The position numbers and the translations under genes were made by a program. A DNA stretch of 45,895 nt from contig JAESQU010000105.1 in assembly GCA_016764995.1 (NCBI GenBank), positions 1-45,895 of the forward strand, in the 5' to 3' direction. Every line of letters starts with the position of its first letter. The first letter of the stretch is position 1. The notes under the pieces were generated by a model that saw only the letters and a list, made by a program, of their open reading frames with translations, was not told the origin of the DNA and searched no databases. This document shows positions 17,607-27,410 of this stretch, piece after piece. Source of the stretch: SAR324 cluster bacterium (GTDB lineage: Bacteria; SAR324; NAC60-12).

Positions 17607-19067
17607 ATGATTGATTTGAAAATAAACGAAGCAAAAATTCAGCAAAATGCGAAGCACTGCAAGTTACATAAAATCAAGCTGCCTACTTTTGGGCAGATGC
17701 AGAATCCGGAAACAATTGCGGATGAAATCAAAGACGAACTGAAAAAAATCAGTTTGTGGGAAACACATCCTGCCAATTTGTTTCGCATAACTTGGAAAAA
17801 TGAACCGGTCGCGCAAGGCGGTGGTTTCGGCGGAGTAAATTATATCGTTATTCCACCCGAAATTTCCGGAGTGAAAGCAAAAATAATTGCGCTCGTTGGC
17901 AAATGGTTTCCTACAGGTGCGCACAAAGTTGGAGCAACCTATGGTTGTCTTGCGCCAGCTCTAACCACAGGACAATTCTGTCCAGGTGAAACAAAAGCAG
18001 TTTGGCCTTCAACCGGAAATTACTGTAGAGGCGGAGCTTATGTTTCTTCGCTGCTGGGCTGTGATTCGATTGCAATTTTACCGGAAAATATGTCCCGCGA
18101 ACGTTTTGAATGGCTGGAAAAAGTGGCAGGAGAAGTTATCAAAACTCCAGGTTGTGAAAGCAACGTAAAGGAAATCTTTGACAAATGCTGGGAACTGAAA
18201 AACACTCGTAACGATATTCAAATCTTCAATCAATTCGAAGAATTTGGCAATCCGCTCTGGCATTATATGGTAACAGGAAAAGCCGCGGAGGAAGCACTCC
18301 TGCAGGAAATGGGGCCGAACAGCAGAGTTGCGGGAGCAATTTCATCTTCCGGTTCTGCAGGATCAATGGCCTTTGGATATTATCTGAAGGAAAAATTTCC
18401 GGAATCAAAATTAGCTGTTGCGGAAGCACTGCAATGTCCTACTTTGCTGAACAATGGTTTTGGAGATCACCGCATCGAAGGAATCGGTGACAAACATGTG
18501 CCGTGGATTCATGATTGTAAAAACACGGACATGGTAATTGGCGTTGATGATGAAGCGGCAGTCCGTTTGTTGAGACTTTTCAATGAAACATCCGGAAGAG
18601 ATTGTCTTGCGCATTATGGAGTTGATGCTGAATTTTCGAATCAATTGGATTTGCTTGGTATTTCCGGAATTGGAAACATCATTGCGGCCATCAAATTCGC
18701 AAAATATTATGAACTGACTGAGGATGATTACGTGGTGACAATTTTGACTGACTCGATGGAACTCTATGGATCACGAATTGAAGAACTTGCTGCAGAACGA
18801 GGTCAATACACAAACATTGATGCACACAAAGATATGCAGTTGCTGATGGATTCCGGAATTGATAATGTGCTCGAATTAACGTATTACGAAAAGAAACGGA
18901 TTCATAATCTCAAATATTTCACCTGGATTGAACAGCAGGGACGGGAGTTGTCGGAGCTGAATGACCAATGGTACAATCACGATTCTTACTGGAAAGACAT
19001 ATTTTCACTTGCTCCACAAATTGATGAATTGATTGTGGAGTTCAACCGGCAAATTGCCGCGGCATAA
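17607..19067 (+). CDS. PLP-dependent fold-type II enzyme, function unknown
   Basis: This 486-residue protein resembles the TrpB/cysteine-synthase/threonine-dehydratase superfamily. The candidate PLP Lys is K107 in PTGAHKVGATYG, and a Gly/Ser-rich phosphate-binding loop appears in SSSGSAGS around residue 248. It is longer than CysK (about 310) or ThrC and has an N-terminal extension of about 70 residues. It follows thrC in the same direction, but a terminator-like hairpin lies between, so co-transcription is uncertain. Substrates could be an amino acid or an O-activated amino acid. I cannot assign it to a named family with confidence. Confidence 0.75.
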   Translation: MIDLKINEAKIQQNAKHCKLHKIKLPTFGQMQNPETIADEIKDELKKISLWETHPANLFRITWKNEPVAQGGGFGGVNYIVIPPEISGVKAKIIALVGKWFPTGAHKVGATYGCLAPALTTGQFCPGETKAVWPSTGNYCRGGAYVSSLLGCDSIAILPENMSRERFEWLEKVAGEVIKTPGCESNVKEIFDKCWELKNTRNDIQIFNQFEEFGNPLWHYMVTGKAAEEALLQEMGPNSRVAGAISSSGSAGSMAFGYYLKEKFPESKLAVAEALQCPTLLNNGFGDHRIEGIGDKHVPWIHDCKNTDMVIGVDDEAAVRLLRLFNETSGRDCLAHYGVDAEFSNQLDLLGISGIGNIIAAIKFAKYYELTEDDYVVTILTDSMELYGSRIEELAAERGQYTNIDAHKDMQLLMDSGIDNVLELTYYEKKRIHNLKYFTWIEQQGRELSELNDQWYNHDSYWKDIFSLAPQIDELIVEFNRQIAAA

Positions 19068-19072
19068 TATTG

Positions 19073-20236
19073 CTAAACTGTTGTCTCGTCAAAAAGTTCA
19101 CGGCCAATCAGCATCCGCCGAATTTCGTTTGTGCCAGCGCCAATATCATAAAGCTTGGCGTCTCGCAACAGACGTCCTGTTGGATAATCGTTGATGTAAC
19201 CGTTTCCGCCTAAAGACTGAATTGCCTCCAGAGAGACTTTGACTGCATTCTCGGAAGCAAGTAGCAGACAGGCTGCGGTGTCTCTGCGGGAGACCTGTTT
19301 TTTGGCGCAATTTTCGGCGACACGATAACAAAAAGCACGTGAAGATTGCAGGGCGGTGTACATGTCCGCAATCTTGCCCTGCATCAATTCAAAAGTGCCG
19401 ATCGGTCGGTCAAACTGCCAGCGCTCATGAATGTAGGGCAATGTCACGTCCAGTGCGGCCTGCATGATTCCGAGAGGCCCCCCGGAAAGTACAACCCGTT
19501 CCAAATTCAATCCACTCATTAAAACTTTTACACCTTGATTTGCTTCAAGCACCACATTTTCATCTGGAATTTCACAGTCCTCAAAAACCAGTTCGCAAGT
19601 ATTAGATCCACGCATTCCGAGTTTGTCCAGTTTCTGCGCAGTTGAAAAACCTTTCATTCCTTTTTCAACGATGAAGGCGGTCATTGCTTTCGAACCCTGA
19701 TCTTTGGCAGCGGTTCGCATGTAAACGATTAAGACGTTTGCCTCTGGGCCGTTTGTGATCCACATTTTGGAACCGTTTGCAACCCAACGGTCTCCGTGTT
19801 TTTCCGCATGGCAAGCCATCGATCCGACCACATCTGAGCCTGCTCCCGGTTCCGACATTGCCAAAGCACCAACATGTTCTCCTGAACAAAGTTTCGGCAG
19901 ATACTTTTCTTTTTGCGCAGAACTGCCATTGATCTGGAGTTGATTGACACACAAATTTGAGTGCGCACCATAAGATAATCCGACCGAAGCAGATGCTCTG
20001 GAAATTTCCTCGACTGCAACCAGATGGGCTAGATATGACATTTCGGAGCCTCCATATTCTTCCGAAACCGTCATTCCTAATAATCCCAAATCCCCGAGTT
20101 CTTTCCACAAATGTTGTGGGAATTCGTTGTCACGGTCCACGTCTTCGGCAATCGGCGCAATCCGTTTTTCGGCAAATTGCCTCACCGTTTCCCGCAGCAT
20201 GTCCACTTCTTCATTCAGTTGAATATCCCAGTTCAT
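19073..20236 (-). CDS. ivd: Isovaleryl-CoA dehydrogenase-like acyl-CoA dehydrogenase
   Basis: This 387-residue flavoprotein has the acyl-CoA dehydrogenase signatures [10 protein letters not shown] (about 126-135) and the C-terminal [29 protein letters not shown] region. Features of the isovaleryl-CoA branch are [12 protein letters not shown] (about 88-99), [17 protein letters not shown] and the early catalytic Glu in [13 protein letters not shown] (E246). It would oxidise isovaleryl-CoA in leucine breakdown and pass electrons to ETF. It is third in a lysS-hisI-ivd unit, 2 bases after hisI. No other leucine-degradation gene is present in the window. Confidence 0.85.
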   Translation of the reverse strand: MNWDIQLNEEVDMLRETVRQFAEKRIAPIAEDVDRDNEFPQHLWKELGDLGLLGMTVSEEYGGSEMSYLAHLVAVEEISRASASVGLSYGAHSNLCVNQLQINGSSAQKEKYLPKLCSGEHVGALAMSEPGAGSDVVGSMACHAEKHGDRWVANGSKMWITNGPEANVLIVYMRTAAKDQGSKAMTAFIVEKGMKGFSTAQKLDKLGMRGSNTCELVFEDCEIPDENVVLEANQGVKVLMSGLNLERVVLSGGPLGIMQAALDVTLPYIHERWQFDRPIGTFELMQGKIADMYTALQSSRAFCYRVAENCAKKQVSRRDTAACLLLASENAVKVSLEAIQSLGGNGYINDYPTGRLLRDAKLYDIGAGTNEIRRMLIGRELFDETTV

Positions 20237-20238
20237 TT

Positions 20239-20628
20239 TTATTTAGCTCTTGTTTTGGTTGTCAATTCCCGGAAAAAGCAAGTCGGTGCGCCTGTATGGC
20301 AGGCAGCTCCGGTTTGATGTACTTTGTAAAGCAAAGTGTCTTCATCACAGTCCACCAGCACTTCCACAATTTTTTGCAAATGTCCGGAACTCTCTCCTTT
20401 TTTCCAGATGGCATTCCGTGAGCGTGACCAGTAGTGAGCAAATCCACTTTCTTGCGTTCTTTTGACGGCATCCGGATTTGCATAAGCCAGCATCAAAACT
20501 GCACCGGAAACTGCATCTTGTGCGATCACCGGCAACAAACCGCCTTGTTTTTCAAAATCTAAATCCTCAACAGAAAGTTTGCTTTTAGTCACTTCTGCCA
20601 TTTCCGTTTCCGTTTCCGTTTTTGCCAT
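20239..20628 (-). CDS. hisI: Phosphoribosyl-AMP cyclohydrolase
   Basis: This 129-residue, single-domain HisI opens the purine ring of PR-AMP in histidine synthesis. It contains [17 protein letters not shown] (about 67-83), the metal-binding DCDEDTL (93-99) and [14 protein letters not shown] with C110 and C117. The HisE domain, often fused, is absent. AAGGTGAG before the ATG at 20628 supports this start, which adds a TETETE tract encoded by repeated ACGGAA. It sits between lysS (9-base gap) and ivd, apart from any other his gene. Confidence 0.95.
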   Translation of the reverse strand: MAKTETETEMAEVTKSKLSVEDLDFEKQGGLLPVIAQDAVSGAVLMLAYANPDAVKRTQESGFAHYWSRSRNAIWKKGESSGHLQKIVEVLVDCDEDTLLYKVHQTGAACHTGAPTCFFRELTTKTRAK

Positions 20629-20637
20629 TTGCTCACC

Positions 20638-22134
20638 TTAAGCTTCCGGACGCATAGTTGGAAAAAGGATAACATCACGAATTGTAGATTGTCCGGTAAG
20701 CAGCATTACAATCCGGTCGATCCCTAAACCAACTCCACCCATCGGCGGCATTCCGTATTCCATTGCGCGTAAAAAATCCTCGTCCAAGGGCTGAGTTTCT
20801 TTTTCTCCTCCTCTTCCGCGTTCAACCTGTTCCTCCATCAAACGGCGCTGAATCACAGGGTCGTTCAATTCTGAATAGGCATTAGCAATTTCCCAGCCGT
20901 TGATGTAGGCCTCAAAACGCTCCAGCAATTCCGGATTTTCTCGATTTTGTTTACAAAGCGGACTTGTTTCTTTCGGATGATCGGTGATAAAAGTAGGCTG
21001 AATTAGTTGAGTTTCACACGTTTCTTCAAAGACAAGCTGGGCTGCCAATCCTCGATTGTAATCACCGTCAAGTTCCCAGCCATTTTCCTTGAGCAGGTTT
21101 TGCACTTCTGTGTCACTCATATTTTCAAACGAAATTCCGCCCAATGTTTGAATTGCATCCAACATGCTTAAACGCGGCCACGGGGCTTTCAGGTCTATAG
21201 TCTGACCTTCATATTCTATTTCTGTAGTTCCATTTACCGCAACTGCACAGCGTTCACAAATATTTTCGGTGTGACGCATTATCTCGTTGTAATCAACATA
21301 AGCCTGATAAAATTCCAGTGCGGAAAATTCCGGATTGTGGGTGCGGTCAATGCCTTCATTACGGAAATCTTTGACAAATTCAAAGACTGCGTCAAAGCCT
21401 CCTACAATTAGACGTTTCAAGTACAATTCATTGGAGATCCGTAAATAAAATTTCTGGTCCAGTGCCTTGTGATGAGTCACAAAAGGTGTCGCGTTTGCGC
21501 CTCCGTAAACTGCCTGGAGTGTCGGTGTTTCTACTTCCAGAAATCCTTCTTCACATAAATAATTACGTATGGTCTGGAAAATTAGTGTCCGTTTTTGAAA
21601 AACTTCCGCAACTTGCGGATTCAAAATCAAATCCAGATAACGCTGGCGGTAACGTAATTCTTTGTCTGTAACTTCATCATGCACAATGCGTTCGCCGTCT
21701 TTTTCCTCAACTTTAGGCATAGGCATTGGGCGAATGGCTTTTGAAAGCATTTCAACAGAGCTGGCCCGTAAAGTTAGTTCTCCGGTTTTGGTATACATCA
21801 ATGTACCGGAAATACCGAGGTGATCACCGATGTCACACAACTTGAACATTTTGAATGTCGTTTCTCCAACTGCGTCAAGCCGCACATAAATTTGTAAACG
21901 TGTGTGCTGAGCCTGAATGTTACCAAAACTTGCCTTCCCCTTTCCACGTACTGCGAGCAAGCGGCCAGCGATTGTAATAGTTTTTTGCTCATCCAGTAAT
22001 TGTTCTGCTTGTTCAATTACTTCCGGAACAGTGTGACTCCGTTTAAATGAATATGGGTAAGGTTCTGTGCCTAATTCACGAATTTTTTCCAGCTTCTCCA
22101 GCCGGATATGTTGTTGATCAACTTTGATGTCCAT
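20638..22134 (-). CDS. lysS: Lysyl-tRNA synthetase, class II
   Basis: This 498-residue class II synthetase charges tRNA-Lys. The N-terminal OB-fold anticodon-binding domain covers about residues 50-150. The catalytic core has motif 2 in FRNEGIDRTHNPEFSALEFYQAY and motif 3 in GLGIDRIVMLLTGQSTIRDVILFP near the C-terminus. Length is typical. It leads the lysS-hisI-ivd unit and is divergent from groESL; the intergenic region of about 295 bases holds the CIRCE operator nearer to groES. Confidence 0.97.
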   Translation of the reverse strand: MDIKVDQQHIRLEKLEKIRELGTEPYPYSFKRSHTVPEVIEQAEQLLDEQKTITIAGRLLAVRGKGKASFGNIQAQHTRLQIYVRLDAVGETTFKMFKLCDIGDHLGISGTLMYTKTGELTLRASSVEMLSKAIRPMPMPKVEEKDGERIVHDEVTDKELRYRQRYLDLILNPQVAEVFQKRTLIFQTIRNYLCEEGFLEVETPTLQAVYGGANATPFVTHHKALDQKFYLRISNELYLKRLIVGGFDAVFEFVKDFRNEGIDRTHNPEFSALEFYQAYVDYNEIMRHTENICERCAVAVNGTTEIEYEGQTIDLKAPWPRLSMLDAIQTLGGISFENMSDTEVQNLLKENGWELDGDYNRGLAAQLVFEETCETQLIQPTFITDHPKETSPLCKQNRENPELLERFEAYINGWEIANAYSELNDPVIQRRLMEEQVERGRGGEKETQPLDEDFLRAMEYGMPPMGGVGLGIDRIVMLLTGQSTIRDVILFPTMRPEA

Positions 22135-22247
22135 TTAAAAGTTATCGTGCTACGAAGAAATTTAACTGTTTCCTTAAAATGTTTGAGTAGAAAGCATCAC
22201 CCTATAAACGGTACTACTCTACCTTTGTAGAACTTGTTAATATAAAA

Positions 22248-22274
22248 TTAGCACTACTCATCAGTGAGTGCTAT
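22248..22274 (+). promoter_or_regulatory. CIRCE operator (HrcA site) before groES
   Basis: TTAGCACTA, nine bases, then GAGTGCTAT: this matches the CIRCE consensus TTAGCACTC-N9-GAGTGCTAA at all but two positions. It lies about 155 bases before the groES start. HrcA repressor binding here would give heat-shock control of groESL. The hrcA gene is not in the window. Confidence 0.9.
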
Positions 22275-22428
22275 TATTTACTTGCGTTGTATTGCTGATT
22301 ACGTTATCCTTAATGATCGAAATGAATTTGGAAGATTTTTCAAAATTTCTGATTCACTTGAACGGCTCAGCATACGCTTTTTGTTGTTGAAGCTCAATTT
22401 AATTAATTATAATCCTAAAAGGAGAACT

Positions 22429-22713
22429 ATGATTCGTCCCTTACAGGACCGCGTGCTTGTGAAGCGCGTCGAAGCCGATGAAATGACATCGTCCGGAATT
22501 ATTATCCCGGATACAGCCAAAGAAAAGCCTCAAGAAGGTGAAGTGGTCGCAGTTGGCCCAGGCAAACGCCTTGACAATGGTTCCATTCAAGAAATGGGAG
22601 TAAAAAAAGGTGATAAAATTTTGTTCAGCAAGTATGGCGGCACCGAGGTAAAAGTCGATGACGAAGATTATATCATCATGCGTGAGGATGACATCCTCGG
22701 CGTTTTGGCTTAA
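22429..22713 (+). CDS. groES: Co-chaperonin GroES
   Basis: This 94-residue GroES caps the GroEL ring. It starts [20 protein letters not shown], has the mobile loop [15 protein letters not shown] (residues about 20-34) and the conserved [10 protein letters not shown], and ends ILGVLA. The strong AAAAGGAGAACT just upstream fixes the ATG at 22429; a longer in-frame extension upstream would run through the CIRCE leader and is rejected. It is followed by groEL after 44 bases. Confidence 0.98.
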   Translation: MIRPLQDRVLVKRVEADEMTSSGIIIPDTAKEKPQEGEVVAVGPGKRLDNGSIQEMGVKKGDKILFSKYGGTEVKVDDEDYIIMREDDILGVLA

Positions 22714-22757
22714 TTTTAATCTAATCAACCATTAACAAATTAACTTAGAGTTATAGT

Positions 22758-24419
22758 ATGGCAAAACAAGTTATTTTTGCGGCAGAAAACCGCGAAAAAC
22801 TGCTTAGAGGCGTAAATGCCTTGTCAAATGCAGTCAAGGTGACATTGGGTCCGAAAGGCCGCAATGTTTTAATAGATAAATCTTTTGGTGCGCCACTGGT
22901 CACTAAAGATGGAGTGACAGTTGCGAAAGAAATTGAATTGGAAGACAAGTTGGAAAACATGGGTGCGCAGATGGTCAAAGAAGTTGCTTCCAAAACATCT
23001 GACGTTGCCGGTGATGGAACCACCACTGCAACTGTGTTAGCACAAGCGATTGTGACCGAAGGTCATCGTAACTTGGCAGCAGGTGCGAATCCAATGGATC
23101 TCAAGCGTGGAATTGACCAAGCTGTTAAGGCTGCAATTGAGCATTTACATAGTATTTCCAAGTCAGTTTCCGAATCCAAAGAAATCGCTCAGGTGGGCAC
23201 TGTTTCAGCAAACAATGATACCACAATTGGTGACATTATTGCTGAATCCATGGAGAAAGTAGGTAAGGACGGTGTGATCACCATTGAAGAAGCAAAGACG
23301 GCTGAAACCAGTTTGGAAGTTGTAGAAGGAATGCAGTTTGACCGTGGTTATCTTTCACCGTATTTCGTAACTGATTCAGAGCGTATGGAAGTTTCCCTCG
23401 AAGATCCATACATCATCCTGGTGGAAAAGAAAGTCAGTAACATGAAGGACATTCTTCCTGCAATTGAGCAAATCGCCAAGACAGGAAATCCTTTCTTGAT
23501 CGTTGCTGAAGACATTGAAGGTGAAGCTTTGGCAACCCTCGTTGTCAACAAACTACGTGGAACTCTGAAGTGTGCGGCTGTTAAAGCTCCGGGCTTTGGA
23601 GATCGTCGTAAAGCCATGTTGGAAGATCTCGCAATCCTTACCGGTGGCGCAGTTGTTTCCGAAGATATGGGAATGAAACTCGAAGACCTGACACTTGCTA
23701 AACTTGGACAAGCCAAGTCTGTCGTCATTGATAAAGACAATACTACAGTTATTGACGGTGGTGGTGATAAAGAGACAATCAAATCCCGTATCAGTCAAAT
23801 TCGTGCTCAAATCGAAGATACATCTTCTGATTATGATCGTGAAAAGTTGCAGGAGCGCTTGGCTAAATTGGCTGGAGGTGTAGCTGTGATTAACGTTGGT
23901 GCAGCGACCGAAATCGAGATGAAAGAGAAAAAGGCTCGAGTTGAAGATGCATTGCACGCAACACGCGCAGCTGTTGAAGAAGGTATTGTTCCTGGTGGCG
24001 GAGTAGCTTTAGTTCGTGCCATTGATGCAGTCGCAAAAACAGTAAAATCCATTAAACAGCACGATCAAAAAGTTGGTGCTGAAATTGTGCTTAAGGCACT
24101 TGAAACTCCTTTGCGTCAGATTGTGGCAAATGCCGGACTCGAAGGCGCGTTGATTGTCGATAAAGTAAAAGCAAGCAGCACAAACGTAGGTTTTGACGCT
24201 GCTGAAGAAACTTACACCGACATGATTGCAGCCGGTATTATTGATCCGACTAAAGTTGTTCGTACTGCACTGGAAAATGCAGCATCCGTCGCCGGATTGT
24301 TGTTAACTACAGAAGCAGGAATTCATGACGCTCCTGAGGAAAAATCTGGTGGAATGCCGGGTGCACCTGACATGGGCGGAATGGGAGGCATGGGAGGAGG
24401 CATGGGCGGAATGATGTAA
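22758..24419 (+). CDS. groEL: Chaperonin GroEL
   Basis: This 553-residue 60-kDa chaperonin has the ATP-binding [14 protein letters not shown] (about 85-98), the [17 protein letters not shown] segment (about 190-206), the [15 protein letters not shown] segment (about 405-419) and the classic C-terminal GGM repeat tail. It forms a bicistronic heat-shock operon with groES, controlled by CIRCE and closed by a strong terminator. TCCGGA, frequent in most nearby genes, is missing here, in keeping with different codon choice in highly expressed genes. Confidence 0.98.
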   Translation: MAKQVIFAAENREKLLRGVNALSNAVKVTLGPKGRNVLIDKSFGAPLVTKDGVTVAKEIELEDKLENMGAQMVKEVASKTSDVAGDGTTTATVLAQAIVTEGHRNLAAGANPMDLKRGIDQAVKAAIEHLHSISKSVSESKEIAQVGTVSANNDTTIGDIIAESMEKVGKDGVITIEEAKTAETSLEVVEGMQFDRGYLSPYFVTDSERMEVSLEDPYIILVEKKVSNMKDILPAIEQIAKTGNPFLIVAEDIEGEALATLVVNKLRGTLKCAAVKAPGFGDRRKAMLEDLAILTGGAVVSEDMGMKLEDLTLAKLGQAKSVVIDKDNTTVIDGGGDKETIKSRISQIRAQIEDTSSDYDREKLQERLAKLAGGVAVINVGAATEIEMKEKKARVEDALHATRAAVEEGIVPGGGVALVRAIDAVAKTVKSIKQHDQKVGAEIVLKALETPLRQIVANAGLEGALIVDKVKASSTNVGFDAAEETYTDMIAAGIIDPTKVVRTALENAASVAGLLLTTEAGIHDAPEEKSGGMPGAPDMGGMGGMGGGMGGMM

Positions 24420-24444
24420 TTTCCGTTCAGAATCCTAACTGAAT

Positions 24445-24486
24445 AAAAAAAGGCGAGTCGGCTCTGTGAGCTGGCTCGCCTTTTTT
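24445..24486 (+). terminator. Strong intrinsic terminator of groESL
   Basis: A-tract then GGCGAG (24452-24457) pairs with CTCGCC (24475-24480). The stem continues through wobbles to GCTC/GAGC around a TGT loop, followed by six T. It starts 25 bases after the groEL stop. The flanking A and T runs make it potentially bidirectional, so it may also serve the convergent dksA. Confidence 0.92.
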
Positions 24487-24545
24487 GTTTTTTAACTTAT
24501 TTTTTTGGAAGGGGGGGGTGCTAAATTAGGGAGATTTGATTCGCA

Positions 24546-24902
24546 TCACGGTTGACTTTCAACTGCTTCCAAAGACTCTTTGCAGCTAACACAAAAAGTA
24601 GTTACAGGCCTGATGAGCAAACGTTCTTTGCCAATTTCCACGCCGCATTCTTCGCAGTATCCAAATGTTTTGTTCTCTACCCGCTCTAAGGCTTCTTCAA
24701 CCTTACCAAGCAGTTTTCGTTCACGATCACGAATACGTAAATTATTGATGTGCTCTGTCTCCAGCGATGCCCGATCATTAGGGTCAGGATAAAGTGTACT
24801 CTCTTCCTGCATCCCGTGTACAGTTTCTTCGGATTCGCCAAGAATTTCCGTCTGCATTTCTTCCAAACGGACTTTGATCTGTTCTAGTTGAGTTTCTTGC
24901 AT
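24546..24902 (-). CDS. dksA: DksA/TraR-family zinc-finger transcription regulator
   Basis: This 118-residue protein has an N-terminal coiled coil, the DPNDRA tip motif (residues 40-45, matching the DxxDxA needed for action on RNA polymerase), and a four-Cys zinc finger C83-x2-C86-x17-C104-x2-C107. DksA binds the secondary channel of RNA polymerase and works with ppGpp to tune rRNA and amino-acid promoters. It is shorter than E. coli DksA (151). The ATG is preceded by AGGAGG-like sequence. It is convergent with groEL. Confidence 0.93.
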   Translation of the reverse strand: MQETQLEQIKVRLEEMQTEILGESEETVHGMQEESTLYPDPNDRASLETEHINNLRIRDRERKLLGKVEEALERVENKTFGYCEECGVEIGKERLLIRPVTTFCVSCKESLEAVESQP

Positions 24903-25020
24903 TCTAAATTCCTCCTGGAAGAACGCTTTTATTAATAAACAATTGTGATATAAACCTTATATTCTATCTTATTATATAAGTAAAAGAAAGGTTTTTTCTT
25001 GGAAAATGTCTCAGTAAATT

Positions 25021-25530
25021 TTAAAAAGCAGTAAAGATGCGGTCATATATTTTTGTTGCGAAACGCTTGATCAATTCACGGATGCTTCCAGAAAGTGAAA
25101 AATTGGATACAGTGTTCGTTTCATTTTCACCGGACTCATTCAGTTTTACTTCGAGCATTGTTTCTTCCCAAACATTATTGCCTGTCCGACTGTCTTCCAA
25201 AATCGCTTGACCCTGAATGATCGCTTTTACTCCAGTTGCAAGCTGTTCTTTGCTTAAACCTGAAGAATTCGTTTTCAAGTTTAGTAGAGTAATTCTCAAC
25301 TGAAGGTCAGCAATACCGGAATGAACCATTTTCACTGAACTGTTGGTACGCATCAAGCGATTGAGCTGCTCAGACAAATCGGTTTCGAGTCCTGCTTTGA
25401 AGGTCTGATTTTGTATTGGCAGAATTGCGAGGGTTTGTGCTTCATTTGGCAATACCGGATTACTACCTTCAATTACATAACCACATCCGGTTAGTGACAG
25501 CACCAGTGTTATTCCCAAAAAATAACGCAA
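25021..25530 (-). CDS. lptE: LptE-like LPS-assembly lipoprotein
   Basis: From the chosen TTG start (25530) the product has 169 residues: a short signal MRYFLGITLVLSL then lipobox LTGC (C16) followed by GY, typical of LptE. LAILPIQNQTFKAGLETDLSEQL matches the LptE core. LptE plugs LptD in the outer membrane to insert LPS. No in-frame ATG exists near the N-terminus. The TTG at 25530 has GGGAG 8 bases upstream; another TTG at 25587, preceded by AGGT, would add 19 polar residues before the signal. No LptD gene is in the window. Confidence 0.75.
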   Translation of the reverse strand: MRYFLGITLVLSLTGCGYVIEGSNPVLPNEAQTLAILPIQNQTFKAGLETDLSEQLNRLMRTNSSVKMVHSGIADLQLRITLLNLKTNSSGLSKEQLATGVKAIIQGQAILEDSRTGNNVWEETMLEVKLNESGENETNTVSNFSLSGSIRELIKRFATKIYDRIFTAF

Positions 25531-25737
25531 AAACAAAACTCCCTTTTGAGCCTGAAGCTCTGCTGTATTTGTTTTAGGATTTTGCAAAATAAACCTGTGA
25601 AAAAAATGTTCTTTTAGGTGAAAAATTATTGAATAGCCTTCATGTTAGTCAATGTTTTTTCGCGAGTTTCCATTTTATAATTTATGGAAGAGTATTCAAG
25701 ATTTTTGGAGTATTTGTTTAGCATCTGGAAATTTATT

Positions 25738-26919
25738 TTAGAGATAAACCAAAACAAGAACTCCTGTGTAAGTGTATAACTGCAGTCCCTGCTGCATCTG
25801 CGCGATTTCGTAACCGCCAAAAAAACCGATCAAAGGAAACTCTCCCAGTGTTTCCTGAATTAATTGTGTATCCACATTTGGTCTTCCATAAAGCGCTTCT
25901 CCGCGAGAGGCACAATTGAAATAAATTCCAAAAGTTGGCGTGTTCTCATTTTGTATTTTCAAACGCTGGAGCATTTCCCGCAAGTCATCTTCGGCAGTTT
26001 TATGGCTGCGATAAGCAAAAGAAACCACTCCGCCCTCGTGTACTATTTCTGCAGTAGAGATGCCTTGAGAAGCAATGTTAACCCCGGTAACATGCCGCAC
26101 CATTGCGCCTTCTCCGGTGAAAACAGGCTGTTCCGGGTCTAGCGGAAAACTAAGCAATAATTGCTGAGTTGCTTGCTCCAGATCGTTTATTCCCAACGCT
26201 GTTGCAACTTCAGTAAAAACTTCCAAAGCTGGTTTGCCATCAAGTGACAGAATGAGATCGTCTTTCACTTCTGTGACAAACATCGGTTCATCGAAGGTGG
26301 TACAGGACTGTGTCACACCTGCACGAAACTCAGGAACTCCCGCAAAGGCCAATCCTCCCGCGCCATTGAGAGTGACAATGTCTGGCCCAAACTGAATTGA
26401 AGTTTGCTGACTACCGTCATTACAAGAGCCTGCCCCAAAAACAGACGGACGGTTTTTAAGGAAATTAAACATATTGATGAAATTATGAGGCTGATGCTGA
26501 AAAACATCTGGAAAGAAAAAAAAGAGCGGACTTTCCTCAACGAAATTTTCCAGTGTCTCACGGAGTTGTTGTGCAACTCCGGCACTGTGCTCCAATTCCT
26601 GATATTTTGCCAAGGCCAGCGGACGCAACTCCGGAGTATATCCAGCCATTAAAACCAAACCCGGACCATCTGTGATTTCACCTTCCCGCGAAAGAACTCC
26701 CATTCCGCTACAACCGGTGATACACTTGCAACGTGTTTGTTCGAGGATCAATTCATGTAAACGTCCTGCATGAACAAAATGCTCCAAAGTAAAAAAAACT
26801 AACACCCAATGTACTTCTGGAAGCTTTGCCTGTTTGACTGCGGAATTGATTACTTCAGCTATAGCGACTTCCGGATCAGTTTCTTTTGACACTCCTACGC
26901 CAACACGGTTCACAACCAT
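25738..26919 (-). CDS. FIST-domain sensory protein
   Basis: This 393-residue protein has FIST N-terminal and FIST C-terminal domains along its full length. The N-terminal half has CITGCSGMGVLSREGEI. The C-terminal half ends with a typical GEFPLIGFFGGYEIAQ segment and YTYTGVLVLV. FIST domains are predicted to bind small ligands such as amino acids and are often fused to signalling outputs. Here no output domain is present, so it would be a stand-alone ligand-binding protein. No membrane segments. Neighbours give no clear clue. Confidence 0.85.
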   Translation of the reverse strand: MVVNRVGVGVSKETDPEVAIAEVINSAVKQAKLPEVHWVLVFFTLEHFVHAGRLHELILEQTRCKCITGCSGMGVLSREGEITDGPGLVLMAGYTPELRPLALAKYQELEHSAGVAQQLRETLENFVEESPLFFFFPDVFQHQPHNFINMFNFLKNRPSVFGAGSCNDGSQQTSIQFGPDIVTLNGAGGLAFAGVPEFRAGVTQSCTTFDEPMFVTEVKDDLILSLDGKPALEVFTEVATALGINDLEQATQQLLLSFPLDPEQPVFTGEGAMVRHVTGVNIASQGISTAEIVHEGGVVSFAYRSHKTAEDDLREMLQRLKIQNENTPTFGIYFNCASRGEALYGRPNVDTQLIQETLGEFPLIGFFGGYEIAQMQQGLQLYTYTGVLVLVYL

Positions 26920-27044
26920 TCACAAATAGCAGATTAAAAAAATGTGGCACCCGGATTGCTCTTCTAGATAAAACCCAAGTCTGTCCAAAACGGATTACAA
27001 TTATTAGTAGAATTAAATCTCAAACAAAAGTTTGCCTTAAGCCA

Positions 27045-27356
27045 ATGGAAACCGCAAGATTCCTCACACTGCGAGTGCAACCCAAGTTAAAACCATATAA
27101 TTTTTCAGGCTTAAATAAAAAAATACTTAGACGCAGATTTTTTCTTCATGCACTTATTTTGACGACAACAGCTTTTATATTAGTTAGCTGCACAGAAACT
27201 GTTTGGAAAAATCACGGAGACAGTTGCATTCAAATATCTGAAGATCCACCATTACGCAGGGTAATAAATTACAGTGATCATGATTTGTGCGGACGTAAAT
27301 TGTCACCGCGTATTGCGCCAAATCCGCAGACACGCTCTAAAACCGAAAAGGATTAA
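27045..27356 (+). CDS. Possible small lipoprotein
   Basis: A 103-residue frame from the ATG at 27045. Basic residues (KKILRRR) precede a hydrophobic stretch ending in the lipobox-like LVSC (C49), followed by polar sequence with C61 and C82. This would make an anchored lipoprotein, but the N-terminal region before the hydrophobic core is unusually long (about 30 residues), and no ribosome-binding site is evident. No homologous family is recognised. It is convergent with miaB. Whether it is a real gene is open. Confidence 0.4.
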   Translation: METARFLTLRVQPKLKPYNFSGLNKKILRRRFFLHALILTTTAFILVSCTETVWKNHGDSCIQISEDPPLRRVINYSDHDLCGRKLSPRIAPNPQTRSKTEKD

Positions 27357-27410
27357 GCGTGCTCTCCCGCATAAAATCTTGTAATGAAAAGCGGACTGCA
27401 TTTGAGGAGG

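Noticed and set aside
22264-22428. Longer frame in front of groES
   Set aside because: It starts within the CIRCE element; the strong Shine-Dalgarno sequence sits directly before the ATG at 22429.
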